Assembly: GCA_943787435.1 (NCBI GenBank)
Contig: CALSMK010000032.1
Span: 1 to 41,198 of the forward strand
Source: an uncultured Flavobacteriales bacterium
GTDB lineage: Bacteria > Bacteroidota > Bacteroidia > Flavobacteriales_D > Sanyastnellaceae
Length of the DNA stretch: 41,198 bases
Direction: 5' to 3'
The notes under the pieces were generated by a model. It was not told the origin of the DNA and searched no databases. It saw nothing but the letters and a program-made list of their open reading frames with translations. A program made the translations under genes and the position numbers. Below, one piece after another: positions 25,901 to 35,060 of this stretch (position 1 is the stretch's first letter; every line of letters starts with the position of its first letter).

Positions 25901-28206
25901 ACTTGGTAATCCTGGTCAGCGTTGAACTCATACCAAATGGCACCATTGTTCGAAATGGCATTGCCAAGGACCGATGTTCCATTGTACTCGTCTCCGTTTG
26001 AATTCTCCAGTGAACCTGTCAAAATCAAGTCACAAGCAATCGCCTGCGCTGTCTCTGGAGTGTCGTTGGCTGGTGGGAACTCACATGTACCATCGTTCAC
26101 AGAAGCTGAGATGTTGTAGTTGTTCGCCAGAGGGTCGTCACAACCAGCAAACGCGCAATCCGTAAACTCGAGGCCACCGAAAGCAACTGGATAACCATCG
26201 GTTGGTCCGTATGTCAGAGGCGCATAGATGTTGCCTTGGTTGTCAGCGATGCCCCAACCTTCAGTGGTGAAGATTGCGCCTGTGCTGAATGTGTAACAAC
26301 CAATGTCCAAACAATTCACCAAGGTCTCGGTGGTTGCACCGGGATCCATGGTTCCTGTGTAGGTGGTATCGCCGGTCTCTTCATTGACCAAGTACCAATC
26401 GTTGCCTGGGCTCCAACCTGAACCGAAGTCATCTTGAAGGGTGATGTAAAGGCCGAGTTGACCGTTGTCACAAACCACACATGAGTTGTCGTCAATGGTA
26501 GCGTCAGCATTGTAGTTGATCGCAGCAGGGAGAGTACAACCGCTAATGCAATCGCCCTCTGATGCTCCAAAACCGATATCGTAAGCACCCAAACCGCCGG
26601 TGTGAAGAACGTTTCCAGAGAAGTCCATAATGGTCCAAGTCGGAATTCCATTAGGTGAACCACCCGCACCAGAGAAGCTCAAGCAAGCATCGTTGGCAAC
26701 GCAGAACTCGTAATATCCATCCACTGGGCTGGTCTCATAGTCCGGAGTGTAGCTGCCGTCTTCGAGCAAACCTGCAGCCAACACAACTTCACCTGTTGCC
26801 AAGTCCGTGATGGTGGCAGCATTGTTGCCCCAGAACAGGAAAATGTCATGGTTCAGGTAAAGGATGTAAGATGTGCTGTCCGCAGACCCAACACAACCAG
26901 GCAAAAAGCATGAACCATCGTCAGCAGTGGCGTCAGCGTCGTAGTTGAAAGCTGTTGCATCCATGCAACCGCAGGCTACGCCAGGTCCAGCCACACCGAA
27001 CACACCAAAACCGTCATTGTTGGTTTGATCATAAAGGATCTCACCTGTGTTGTAGTCGAGGATTTGCCACTCCTTCTCGCCTGGGAAACTTCCACCAGCA
27101 ACGTCCAAGGTGTAGCAATCTGTCGTGGACAAGCAGAAGAAGTCATATCCCTGCTCGTCTTCAGTCACGGTGAATTGTGAATTGTCGAGGCTACCGGAAG
27201 CCACAACCGTTCCCGTCGCATCAGAGAGGGTGTAGGTTGTTCCATCCCAGCCGTCACCAAAAGTGTCGTACATCATGAACTGCACCAAGGTTTGTCCATC
27301 AGGACAGCTTGGGAAGACACAGCTTCCATCGTCCACAGTGGCCGCGCCATCGTAGTTCAAAGCCGTGTTGTCTGTACAACCGCATGTTTCAGCAGTCTCG
27401 CCGTAGTAAAAGCTAACAGATCCTCCGTCGGCATCCGCCGCGATCAAAGTCCCGTCATAAGCACTCACCAATGAGACAGCAATCTCACCAACAAAGCTTC
27501 CGCCTCCAGACGTGAGCTCGTAGCAACCGCCCAAAGGCATACAAATGGTGTCGATACCCAGAGCAGGTCCACCTACAGCTCCACCGTTGCCGGCGAAAGA
27601 GTCGTCCAAGTTTCCTGTAGCCACCAATTCACCATTGTTAAACAAGGAATAAGTGTTGCCGTTCCATCCGTCTCCATATGTGTCCGTCATCTCGACAAAC
27701 ACCATGGTCTCACCCGCGTCTGGGCAAGTGTCATAGAAACAAGAGCCATCGTCTTCAGTGGCTGCGTCATTGTAGTTCAACGCGGCAGAGTCCGTGCAAC
27801 CAGGGGTCGCCGAAGTGAGTGAGAACGACCATGTCTCCACACATTCGTTACCGAAGCCACAACCTGCAACCGCACCAGAACAAGTTCCTGTGCAATTCAA
27901 GCTTCCGCCATCGACTGAGAAGCCATTTCCACCATCGCCGAAGGTGTCGTTCATGGATACGGTGTAGTCACCGGCGCCATACGTGGACACGTCGAATGGT
28001 GTAGAAGAGTTAGCGCCTCCAGGGAAAACCACCGTGTTGTCGGTCGACTCGAAGATGGTGTCTCCGTTAAAGGTGACGATACATAAGGACAGTTCGTCGG
28101 GATAAGCATCCGATTCGAACGAAATGGTCTGTGCTTGCACAGACGAAAAGAGGGCAAGGGCGAACACGCCAAGTGCACCTCGGAGAATGGTAGTTCTCAG
28201 GTTCAT
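22918..28206 (-). CDS. giant secreted Cys-rich repeat protein (1762 aa) with dockerin-like C-terminal tail
   Basis: Signal peptide MNLRTTILRGALGVFALALF ending at SSVQAQ. The rest is a mosaic of eleven short Cys repeats of form GCxDxxAxNYxxxAxxDDGSC (at about residues 133, 273, 412, 553, 686, 1012, 1388, 1523, 1550, 1672, 1705), separated by beta-rich modules. One module type carries FGDGWNGxxY followed by GCYxLxxxxGxFPGE; another carries CGxxxxGxTGGAT...WYTF...STCGS. The C-terminus, CPTDLNDDGQTTTSDLLIFL plus GAFG, is a single EF-hand/dockerin-like unit. Start is ATG 28206, directly at the signal peptide; the frame opens at 28272. Function unknown: likely surface structure, adhesin or matrix protein. 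Paralogue of the next gene upstream, with its own promoter and terminator. Confidence 0.88.
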   Translation of the reverse strand: MNLRTTILRGALGVFALALFSSVQAQTISFESDAYPDELSLCIVTFNGDTIFESTDNTVVFPGGANSSTPFDVSTYGAGDYTVSMNDTFGDGGNGFSVDGGSLNCTGTCSGAVAGCGFGNECVETWSFSLTSATPGCTDSAALNYNDAATEDDGSCFYDTCPDAGETMVFVEMTDTYGDGWNGNTYSLFNNGELVATGNLDDSFAGNGGAVGGPALGIDTICMPLGGCYELTSGGGSFVGEIAVSLVSAYDGTLIAADADGGSVSFYYGETAETCGCTDNTALNYDGAATVDDGSCVFPSCPDGQTLVQFMMYDTFGDGWDGTTYTLSDATGTVVASGSLDNSQFTVTEDEQGYDFFCLSTTDCYTLDVAGGSFPGEKEWQILDYNTGEILYDQTNNDGFGVFGVAGPGVACGCMDATAFNYDADATADDGSCFLPGCVGSADSTSYILYLNHDIFLFWGNNAATITDLATGEVVLAAGLLEDGSYTPDYETSPVDGYYEFCVANDACLSFSGAGGSPNGIPTWTIMDFSGNVLHTGGLGAYDIGFGASEGDCISGCTLPAAINYNADATIDDNSCVVCDNGQLGLYITLQDDFGSGWSPGNDWYLVNEETGDTTYTGTMDPGATTETLVNCLDIGCYTFSTGAIFTTEGWGIADNQGNIYAPLTYGPTDGYPVAFGGLEFTDCAFAGCDDPLANNYNISASVNDGTCEFPPANDTPETAQAIACDLILTGSLENSNGDEYNGTSVLGNAISNNGAIWYEFNADQDYQVTFSTCASADADNGVTDTDVIVFAVNTDGSLTAIATNDDSGVAGCGFGTTGTFNSIVSINAEQGNNYLVRVGTYSSTTTQTGIVIEATCASCPAGFPINDNLCDVTLPLVDGGNYDGSLCCSGPDEDFGMGGLSTFATAYGVWYQLEVDSAYNLYNLTIDATGDGAVGYAVYSGEDCTDLNDLSSGVVAGAVQEEMNQWFSTEDEGPVVASVSQPADDLNYYVFIWTTQTEDCGTYSISVAAEVQGCTDATASNYNEDATVNSGCLYIGVVQPNDSCSNAVAIACGETAMGNTGGATSVGGDNACGGSGAGVWYTFDNAATEQLVTISTCGSTVNTEFEVFQEVDAPDATLEVNSLNVDNYQNISAVIVYNGDTVVSIPAGELFPTVFNDYYYGLDGGDYTVYFTNEGSELDGITANVISTDGSTSDLCSGGCSTDPTVCLDLQINSDNYPGENSYQLTNAANEIVWAGGIDFGPNSLSTCVPPGTYTFTMLDSFGDGMCCTYGNGSYTLSGPDGELATGGEFGASESTTVTLDASPFNLPAGATIEQSFSIFGGTGTCSSLLCWNEGDNTLISNEACDEGETFQFISDGNANNYAILVSAGSGSLGGPFDLSITCEEVVYGCQDAQACNYNELANVDDVNDPCDFTSCLDCDTETWEYCYDSNETWDFTLVNPNGGTIVIDLAGTAIEQGWDEFVIDDAATGANLYNSDVDADDGLVIGTDSVTVSFVSDGSVSCVSGSPYFISMAITCAPAPSTGCADSTACNYDGPVDFADNTLCDYGCLGCTNSDAVNYNPFASVDDGSCCFGAFIEFNMFDSFGDGWNGATYSFYNAAGDLVASGDLLSSENNGDFDTDAVCAPEAGCYTLIVTDGSFPGEVSWSITGDAFNNTSGGPGTYQVGLGSACTEGCGLPFAPNYVDPDSVDVVNNDLCDFANYVMGCTYADASNYDEGATNDDGSCMFDIANPCPTDLNDDGQTTTSDLLIFLGAFGTECEE
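23040..27825 (-). repeat. eleven protein-level GCTDxxAxNYxxxAxxDDGSC repeats
   Basis: The encoded Cys repeats lie near nucleotides 27800, 27380, 26965, 26545, 26145, 25165, 24040, 23635, 23555, 23190 and 23090. At the DNA level they are divergent, with recurring blocks such as GTAGTT followed by a Cys/Ala-rich codon set, so this is an old amplification maintained at protein level. Each repeat holds a first Cys and a last Cys about 18-20 residues apart, suggesting a disulphide-closed loop with acidic, possibly metal-binding residues (DDGS). Confidence 0.8.
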
Positions 28207-28232
28207 GATTAAGGTTTTTTCCAATTGCTCGA

Positions 28233-28240
28233 CCAATATA
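28233..28240 (-). promoter_or_regulatory. candidate -7 promoter element of the first giant gene
   Basis: On the minus strand this reads TATATTGG, one mismatch from TAnnTTTG, 27 bases before the ATG at 28206. It follows the terminator of the upstream giant gene (28353-28388), so a promoter is expected in this interval. Confidence 0.45.
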
Positions 28241-28352
28241 GCGGAAACCATGTCGAATCTGTGTGGTCCCACCCTTAGAAATGCCCGAAAAAAAAAAGGG
28301 CGGCCCTGATTTACAAGGGACTCATGTCTATGATTATCGTGGGCTAAAATCT

Positions 28353-28388
28353 AAAAAGGCCCCAGATTCTATCATCTGGAGCCTTTTT
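28353..28388 (-). terminator. Rho-independent terminator after the second giant gene
   Basis: AAAAAGGC.CCAGAT, loop, ATCTGG.GCCTTTTT: about 15 base pairs with one mismatch, flanked by A and T runs. Located about 55 bases past the minus-strand stop at 28444. The symmetric A/T runs mean it could act in both directions. Confidence 0.85.
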
Positions 28389-28443
28389 AAGCTTCGGCAA
28401 TCGCCGGAAAGTAATTTGTAGACGTGCTTCTGATCCTCTGGAA

Positions 28444-31400
28444 TCACTCGTCACAAGGGTCACCAAAGCTGATCAAGAACTCCAAAAGGTCCGCAGTTGT
28501 GGTCGCACCATCCTGATTCAAGTCTGTCGGACAAGGGCTTTGAAGCGTAAACTCGCAAGTGCCGTTGTCTTGAACTGCGTCTATGCTGTAGTTCTCAGCA
28601 ATGTCATAGGTGCAGCCCCCACAACCTTCAAATACACACTCTTCCAATACTGTGATGTTCGCTTCTGGATTGAAGTTACACGCCACGGCAACGGTACATC
28701 CTGAGACACAATTCGACTCCCCCACCTCGAAGTACACCGCATTGCTCGGAGCTCCGCCGGAAGTGATTCCACTGGAGGCGCCCAGCAAAGTCCACCCCAC
28801 TTCAACCGGAATGACACCACTGCTGACTTCAATGTAGTAGCACCCATCAGCGAGACAGAACTCATCGGTAGCGCTGGTTCCCTCCGGCGTCACCGTAAAT
28901 CCAACGCTGGGCAAACCTCCCTGCTGAATCAAAAGTCCATCCACAGTATACAAGCTGTATTGTGCACCATTCCAACCATCACCAAAATCGTCGGTCATGA
29001 GCAAATTCACGCAATTCGCATAGCAACATGTGCCATCTGAAATCACCGCAGTCTCGTCATAATTGCAAGCCTCGCTGTCTGTACATCCCGCGCAGCTCAA
29101 GTAATCACAAGATCCGTTGTCCGCGGTGGCTGTCGCATCGTAGTTGCACGCCCCAGCATCCACACATCCGCAGACCACACCACCCAATGAGAAGTTGACT
29201 GACCCAATGGCGCCACTGCTCACTTCACCATCAGGGGTTGACAATGACCAGCTGATTTCCTCATCGAAATCACCTCCACCCACGGCCAAGCTATAACAGC
29301 CTTCTACCAGGCAGAACGTATCGAAGCCTTCATCACCACCGAGGAAATTGTCGACGTCCAGAATGAACAGCGCACTGTCCAGGCTGCCACTGAGAAGGGT
29401 GTCCCCAGAAGCATCCATCAAAAAGTACTCCGCCCCATTCCAACCGTCACCAAAGCTGTCAAACATGTCCAGCTTCAGAGGAATTCCATCTTCAAACCCA
29501 ACTGGGCAGGCACAACCAAAGAAGTCACATGAGCCATCCTCAATGTTCGCCGAAGGGTCAAAGTTGCAGGCCACATCATTGGTACACCCCTCCACAGCGG
29601 GAGCGCAGGAAAGTGAAATCTCCACCGTTCCATTGTCATCGGTGATGGGGTCTCCATCGGTGTCTTCTGCTGACACGTATGCGTAATAATGACGACCTGG
29701 CTCAGAAATGAACTGGACCCAAGCGTCATTCTGATCGAAGAAACCACAGTTGATGAAGTCAGACTCTTCAGAAGCGTACACCCCGTCTTCCACAGTCAGA
29801 ACACATTCAAACAAGGCGGGAATTCCTCCAGCGCACACCGCATCACTGACATACAGGTTCAGTTTCGAATCAATGTTGGAGCCGCACAGGCTCAACGTGT
29901 GCAAGTCCCCTGTTCCTTCAAATGTGTACCAGATTCCAGGTCCAGGAACAGGATCACAACCGTTGATCAAGTTGGGGGCGCCCAAGTTGGTGGAACCACC
30001 CGTTGAGCCCGTAGCCGGAATTCCACACTCCAGATCCATAGCGGATCCGCAGGTATTGTTCACAGGAACCACATCCATGTAGTTGCAGGTTCCATCGTCC
30101 ATGGTGGCCGTTGGATCATAGTTTGGTGCCACAGGGTCCATGCAACCGAGGTAAACTCCGTTGGTCAGGAACTGGTACTGCCCACATTCCTCTGGATCGG
30201 TAGTGAAGACATAGAACAGGTAGTCCGTGTTGGATTGCAGCACTGTGAATTGGCTGATCTCTCCCGCACATTGCTCAGACACCAAACATCCCACTTGGGC
30301 TTCAAGGTCTCCACATTCGCCCACATCGAAAATGGCCAGACCAATGTTGGCCGCACTGAGGTTCAACAGGTCAAAGAAGAAGGTCTCGTAATCACCGCTA
30401 TTAAATGTATACCAGACCCCGTAGCTGGTTTGGAATCCTGCCAAAAAGCTCACGTCGACGTTGTCCGGGCTGGAGCAACAAACAGAACCCACGTCAGGCA
30501 CTCCATTTTGCAGACCCAAGGCATTGGAGCAATCGTCGTTGATTGGCGCTCCACTGCTGCAATCCACACATTCCACAGAAAGCAAGAACTCATCACCGCT
30601 GGTGAATTGGCTGAAACGCGTCACATGGATGTAGTAATCTACTCCTTGCTCCACATTAAAAGCGACTTCACTCATGAAGCCTTCTGAGCAACCGTCGTCA
30701 TTGCCGCCCAAGCATTCTAAGTCGTCGAGGTTGCCATCGACAGCCTTGAAGACAAACACCTGAGAGTCAAACAATGGGTTGCCTGCTGGATTGAAAGCGT
30801 CCGTTCCACAAGTGCTGACCACCATCTGCTGGTCGGACTGGGAATTGAACACGTACCAAACCCCAGCCGCATTGATGTCTTGGCCGGAGCACGTCGTGCC
30901 CACCAGGCCCTCTCCATCCACTGCATAAGTCAGTGAACCTGCAATCTGAGCACCACACTGAACTGCTTGAGCGCTGTAAGCGTAGTTGTTGGCTGGGGGA
31001 CACTCACATGAACCATCATCCAGTGTTGCACTGGGGTTGTAGTTCAAGCAGAAGGGGTCCGTACAACCCTGGAAGGTGCATTGCTCTGTTTCACCCACAT
31101 CCAGTCCGTAACTGGACACTTCGTCAGAACCCGTTCCATAGAAGTTGCCGACCACATCCTCGAGGTACCAACCGATGTCATCTGAGTCGTCTCCTGGGGT
31201 GATGTCAAAAAAGTAACATCCCGGCTCAAGGCAGACCAAGTCTGTTCCTGCGGTTTGACCATCGCCGATGCTGGCATTGTCCAACGTTCCCGTCGCAGCA
31301 ATGTCTCCGTCGGTTTCAGAGATGTAGTACACGCCGCCATTCCAACCGTCGCCAAACGAATCGGTCATGCGCACCTCCAAAATCAACTCTCCCGCTGAGC

Positions 31401-32899
31401 AGTAGACGCAGGTTCCATCGTCGATGGAGGCCGAGGGTTGGAAGTTGGTTGCGTTAAAGTCGGTACATCCGTAACAAGAGAAGTTGCAGAACCCACTGTC
31501 GTAGACTGCGTTGGGGCTGAAGTTACAGGCCGTTGGGTCCGTACATCCCACGGGGCAACTCACGTCGCCCAACGTGATTCGGTCGGCTCCACTGATCAGC
31601 TGATCTCCAAATTCCGCCTCATCCAATGAACCGGAATAGACCACGGTTCCATCAAAAGTGGAGAACACATAAATGCCGTTGTTCCATCCATCCTGGAAGC
31701 TGTCGAACATTTCAAAGTTGTAACAACCTTCAGGAAGGCAGACCGCATGCGTGCCGGCACCACCGAAGTCGACCACCGTATTGGTCTCCATGTTTCGGAT
31801 GTTCCAACTGATCTCTCCATCCCAACTTCCGCCGCCCACTTCGAGGAAGAAGAAGTACTCCTCATAACAACATGTCCCGTCGTCATAGATGGCATCACCA
31901 TCGTAATTCACGGCTCCACTCTCGGTGCATCCATAGCAATCGAAGTCACAAATGCCGTTAGAGATCGTGGCTGTTTGATCGTAGTTGCAGGCCGTTGGGT
32001 CCGTGCAACCTTGACAAGACAGGTACTCGCAGCTTCCGTCATTGAAGTTGGCCGTGGGGTCATAGTTACATGCACCCTCAGTGGTGCAACCTGTGTTGAG
32101 ACACTCGGGGTCACCCACGAAAAAGAACTCCTCGATGATGCCTCCAGGGATGCCCGGGCCACCCTCCAGAATCACTTGTCCATTTCGGATGATTTCCCAA
32201 GAAGCCTCCACAGCCAAGTTGTCGAACTCCAATTGAAGGACGTAGCAGTCTTCTGCAAGGCAGACGTCCAAATCCACAGAAGCTCCGTCCGTGAACTCAA
32301 CACTGCCATATTCCAATCCTGACAAATTCCCTACCGTTGCGCTTCCGATGTTCCCTTGACCATCGACCCACCCATTGGAGAACGCGTCGTACAAACGAAT
32401 GGTCACGCAAGCGTCAAAACAGCAACTCCCGTCATCAAAACCAGCTTCAGAATCATAGTTGCACGCGCTTTCGTCCATGCAACCCGGAATGCCGTCGAGT
32501 TCTGTGAGGGTAAAGTTGAACGCCGCAGCTGGCCCCAGCGGTCAGTTCTCCAGAACAGTTGCCTCCACAGATGAAGGGCAAGCTTGTGGTGTTGACCTCA
32601 AAGCTCACGCCACCGTCTCCACCCCCATCCAGTAGAATGATGGTGTAGTTGCCCTGACCGTATTCGCTCAAGTCAATGGTGTAGGTCTGGTTGAATCCGT
32701 TCGTTGGCCAAATGCCACCTTCACTGATGTTGACGATTTGACCATCGGTCAAGCTCGTTACAGCCACACCATACTGGGGTGGCATAGAAGTCTGAGAAGA
32801 GGGGTAATGGACTGCGCCCTCACGCCAAAGGAGAGGAAGAGAGCAGCAGAAAGGAACGACCACGCCAAGGGTGGCGCGACAAGGAAAGCGGAGCATCAT
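28444..32899 (-). CDS. second giant Cys-rich repeat protein (about 1484 aa), frameshifted near 32533
   Basis: Paralogue of the neighbouring giant protein. Frame one (32899 onward) has an export-signal-like start (ATLGVVVPFCCSLPLL) and a first domain ending ICGGNCSGELTAG. The remainder, from about FNFTLTELDGIPGCMDESAC, is in another frame to 28444. Removing one G from the GGGG at 32533-32536 (minus-strand sense) joins them and gives a whole number of codons. Thirteen GCTDxxAxNYxxxAxxDDGSC repeats follow, with FGDGWNGxxY modules and CGxxxxGSTGGST...WYTF modules collinear with the first giant. The end, CPTDLNQDGATTTADLLEFL plus ISFG, matches the other protein's dockerin-like tail. A sequence error is likelier than a true pseudogene because the rest is intact. 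Confidence 0.82.
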
Positions 32900-33068
32900 G
32901 GAGTCAGCGGTTGCTAATTCGGTTCGACATCAGGAAGCAACGTTGGTCGCTACTTTACACCTTTTTGCCTTCTCGGAAAGATAAGCACAAACATCAGGAT
33001 GGACAAACTTCTCTTCCGAAGGAGAAAAGTCGCTCAATGGCACAATAAACCATATCAAGCGATTCTAT

Positions 33069-33602
33069 TCACTGCTGAAGCCCAAATTGAGCGAATCGAA
33101 ATTCAGTCAAGACCCACATGGCAGAATGCCAACTTTCGTCGAAAGACTTCACCAACCACCCCGCTTCAGATTCTGCATCCCCTACCGTAGCAGCCAAGGG
33201 GTCCACCACTTCCGTTTGGTCGGTCACCAGTCCAGCCTTCCTCATGGCCCAGAATTCCGATGTACGCGTGGCTTCCCAGCCTTCGGCCTTGGGCTGCCGC
33301 CAAAGCACTTGATGGCGGTCAAACCAATCGATTCCCCGCGACTCGCCTTGTCGCCTCACAAAGGCCACCAATTTGTCGATGCTGCACCCCGTTGCCCCGG
33401 CTTGCCGCTCATCCATGCCGACAACCAGAACTCGATTGTACAGCACTGTGCCCGCCGCATGCAATGCTGATCCATGCGCAGACCAATTGGACAAAAAGGC
33501 CTTCAAGTCTTCCATGAGCAACTCCTGCTCTTGAGGAAGCAAATCGCGATCCGCTGTGTGCACCCACAAGCGTGAATGCCCGGGTAGGTCATCGAACTTC
33601 AT
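33069..33602 (-). CDS. conserved Bacteroidota protein, commonly mislabelled 'ABC transporter ATPase'
   Basis: A 177-aa soluble protein. Seen: N-terminal DLPGHSRLWVHTADRDLLPQ, WSAHGSALHAAGTVLYNRVL, GATGCSIDKLVAF and GIDWFDRHQVL. From memory this matches a small Bacteroidota family (pattern: SRvWvYqadR, W.aHG, SGCSID, g.d.FDR) that databases often call ABC transporter ATPase. No Walker A (GxxxxGKS/T), Walker B or LSGGQ motif is present, so that name is unsupported. Function unknown. It stands alone on the minus strand between the giant gene and the decayed region. Confidence 0.85.
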   Translation of the reverse strand: MKFDDLPGHSRLWVHTADRDLLPQEQELLMEDLKAFLSNWSAHGSALHAAGTVLYNRVLVVGMDERQAGATGCSIDKLVAFVRRQGESRGIDWFDRHQVLWRQPKAEGWEATRTSEFWAMRKAGLVTDQTEVVDPLAATVGDAESEAGWLVKSFDESWHSAMWVLTEFRFAQFGLQQ

Positions 33603-33810
33603 GCCTGAAAATTAACGCCGGGCGCCCAACCGCTCGCACATGGATACCGCCTCTGCCTTTCAACCTGGAGCCCATGTGCTCCGCATCATGCCATCAGCCA
33701 GAAGCCGTGCTGCTTGCCCAATGCGTCAGGTGCCACGTGGTGGCAGCGTCTCCCAAAGCTGTCAGCTCTAAAGTAGGATAGCGAGGATGGGTCGCCTTTT
33801 GGCGCCTGCC

Positions 33811-34283
33811 CTAGGGCGCAGCTTCGCCCACTGACTGTCCAGCCAAAGCGCGCTCGCGCAACCACGGCAGAAGAACCAGCAGCAAAGAAGGCAACGGCGA
33901 TTGCAAAAAGCCCAAGACTTCCCTGGCCACACTGTACCCGGCGTCTGTTTCACCGGCCTGACCGTCAACCAGCCAGAAACAACGCCGTCACCAGCTCCGG
34001 AGGCCGCATAAATGACCATGAGCAGCTTCCATCGCCCTCCCACGCCTGCCGCCCTCAAAAACAAAGCGCATCCAACACAAAAAAGCCCAAGCACTATCGA
34101 CCGCCATCAGCCCCCACTTCGCTCGCACCCATCTCCGTCCGGCCCCAGCCCATGGAACACCTCGTACGTATCGCGGGTAGCATAAAAATTGCGCTGTTGG
34201 TCCGGCATTACGGCGCATATCCGATCCCACCACTCCTTCCGCGTTTCAGTCCATGCATTCAACCTGCGTCTCCCGTTGCACAT
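33811..34283 (-). pseudogene. decayed membrane-protein gene downstream of the exosortase remnant
   Basis: No intact frame, but three successive minus-strand frames read as parts of one protein. First, a soluble part (WTETRKEWWDRI, NFYATRDTYEVFHGLGPDGD). Second, two hydrophobic stretches (LGLFCVGCALFLRAAG and GRWKLLMVIYAAS). Third, a C-terminal part (TALFLAG, then AGYSVAREVLG and FLQSPLPSLLLVLLPWLRER) ending at a TAG at 33811-33813. The frames connect by at least two shifts. Hydrophobic layout and place beside the exosortase remnant recall the small membrane protein that accompanies XrtF in Flavobacteriia, but this identity is only a guess. The 5' limit is uncertain. Confidence 0.5.
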
Positions 34284-34416
34284 CGGCTACGTTGACCGTA
34301 GCTCGTAGAAATCCAGAATAGCGGTTGCACCACATTTTGCCAGATAGTGGTTCAGCTTGACCTTCAGCGTCCTCCTGGACGTAGCCAAAGCCCGACCATG
34401 CATCGCCAACACCGCA

Positions 34417-35050
34417 TTAGCCACCATGGCCGATGCCCAATGGCAGACACTCCTTGCCTTGATCCCTTTGCATGCCTCTGAACTGGCTCTCGGAGGCTGC
34501 CTTCGGACCGCTAAAGCGCACGGACCATAGGTACCACAGCCAGAAGATGAAACCCATAAATCAGCACGGTCCAGGTGTAGTCATGGTTGAATTTGAGCCA
34601 TTGCACCAGGTCGGTTGATATTGGATGATCGCCAAACTCACCACCCTGACCATAGATTGGCCGTATGAATGGCAAGAGAATGCCCGCAAGGGATATACCA
34701 CATTTTCCGGACGCCACGTCCCTGGAAATGCCACTACATGAAAATCGCGAACAAGGCGAACAACACCAGCCCGTCACAAGGGGCCCCGATCTGCAACAGC
34801 CCAACACTCGCTCATTGGCGATCCCTATTTGCCACCTGCAATCCGCACTAGAGCTCACCTCGTAAAGACCGGAACCCAGTAATCGCAGAACGACCTCTGC
34901 AGTACACCATTCACAGGTGAGTGACCATCCCAGGAATCAAATACTCATCTCAGGAGTGTTTGGTCCTTTAAGCCAGTATTGATACAGGACGTACCACAAC
35001 AGGTACCCCACGAAACCAAAACTGAGAAACCGCGTAACGCTGTCGTTCAC
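34417..35050 (-). pseudogene. decayed exosortase-family gene
   Basis: Read across frames on the minus strand, it begins at GTG 35050 with a basic start and first membrane span (RFLSFGFVGYLLWYVLYQYW) and hits a TGA after about 37 codons. A later frame gives LLQIGAPCDGLVLFALFAIF (Cys codon at 34776-34778), the exosortase catalytic-Cys helix, followed by an in-frame TAG, then a degenerate RKMWYIPCGHSLAIHTANL where intact enzymes have RKLWFIP..I..IH..N..R. Another frame gives LKFNHDYTWTVLIYGF (catalytic His region), and a last frame GFIFWLWYLWSVRFSG. The motifs are in the right order over about 200 codons, the normal size. Several stops and shifts, and loss of the Arg region, show a dead gene. 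Confidence 0.75.
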
Positions 35051-35060
35051 CTTGCTGCGC

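Noticed and set aside
22918-28206. T9SS-type C-terminal sorting domain on the giant proteins
   Set aside because: The last 100 residues hold a Cys repeat and an EF-hand-like segment; the PNP and GxY/KxxK features of that domain are absent.
32530-32540. Programmed ribosomal frameshift in the second giant gene
   Set aside because: No convincing slippery heptamer with a downstream structure, the intact paralogue needs none, and similar one-base indels occur in murD and the nitroreductase, pointing to sequence error.
22918-32899. The regular Cys repeats as a CRISPR or tandem DNA repeat array
   Set aside because: Repeats are conserved at protein level with codon-level divergence and long coding spacers; no identical direct repeats with unique spacers.
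33603-33810. A coding gene between 33603 and the pseudogene end
   Set aside because: No frame of plausible composition or motif on either strand; treated as intergenic or decayed sequence.
34511-34858. Minus-strand open frame (115 aa) with a hydrophobic end as an independent gene
   Set aside because: It is a composite: its end carries the His region of the decayed exosortase, while its beginning is in the wrong frame for the Cys helix. It is better explained as part of the pseudogene.
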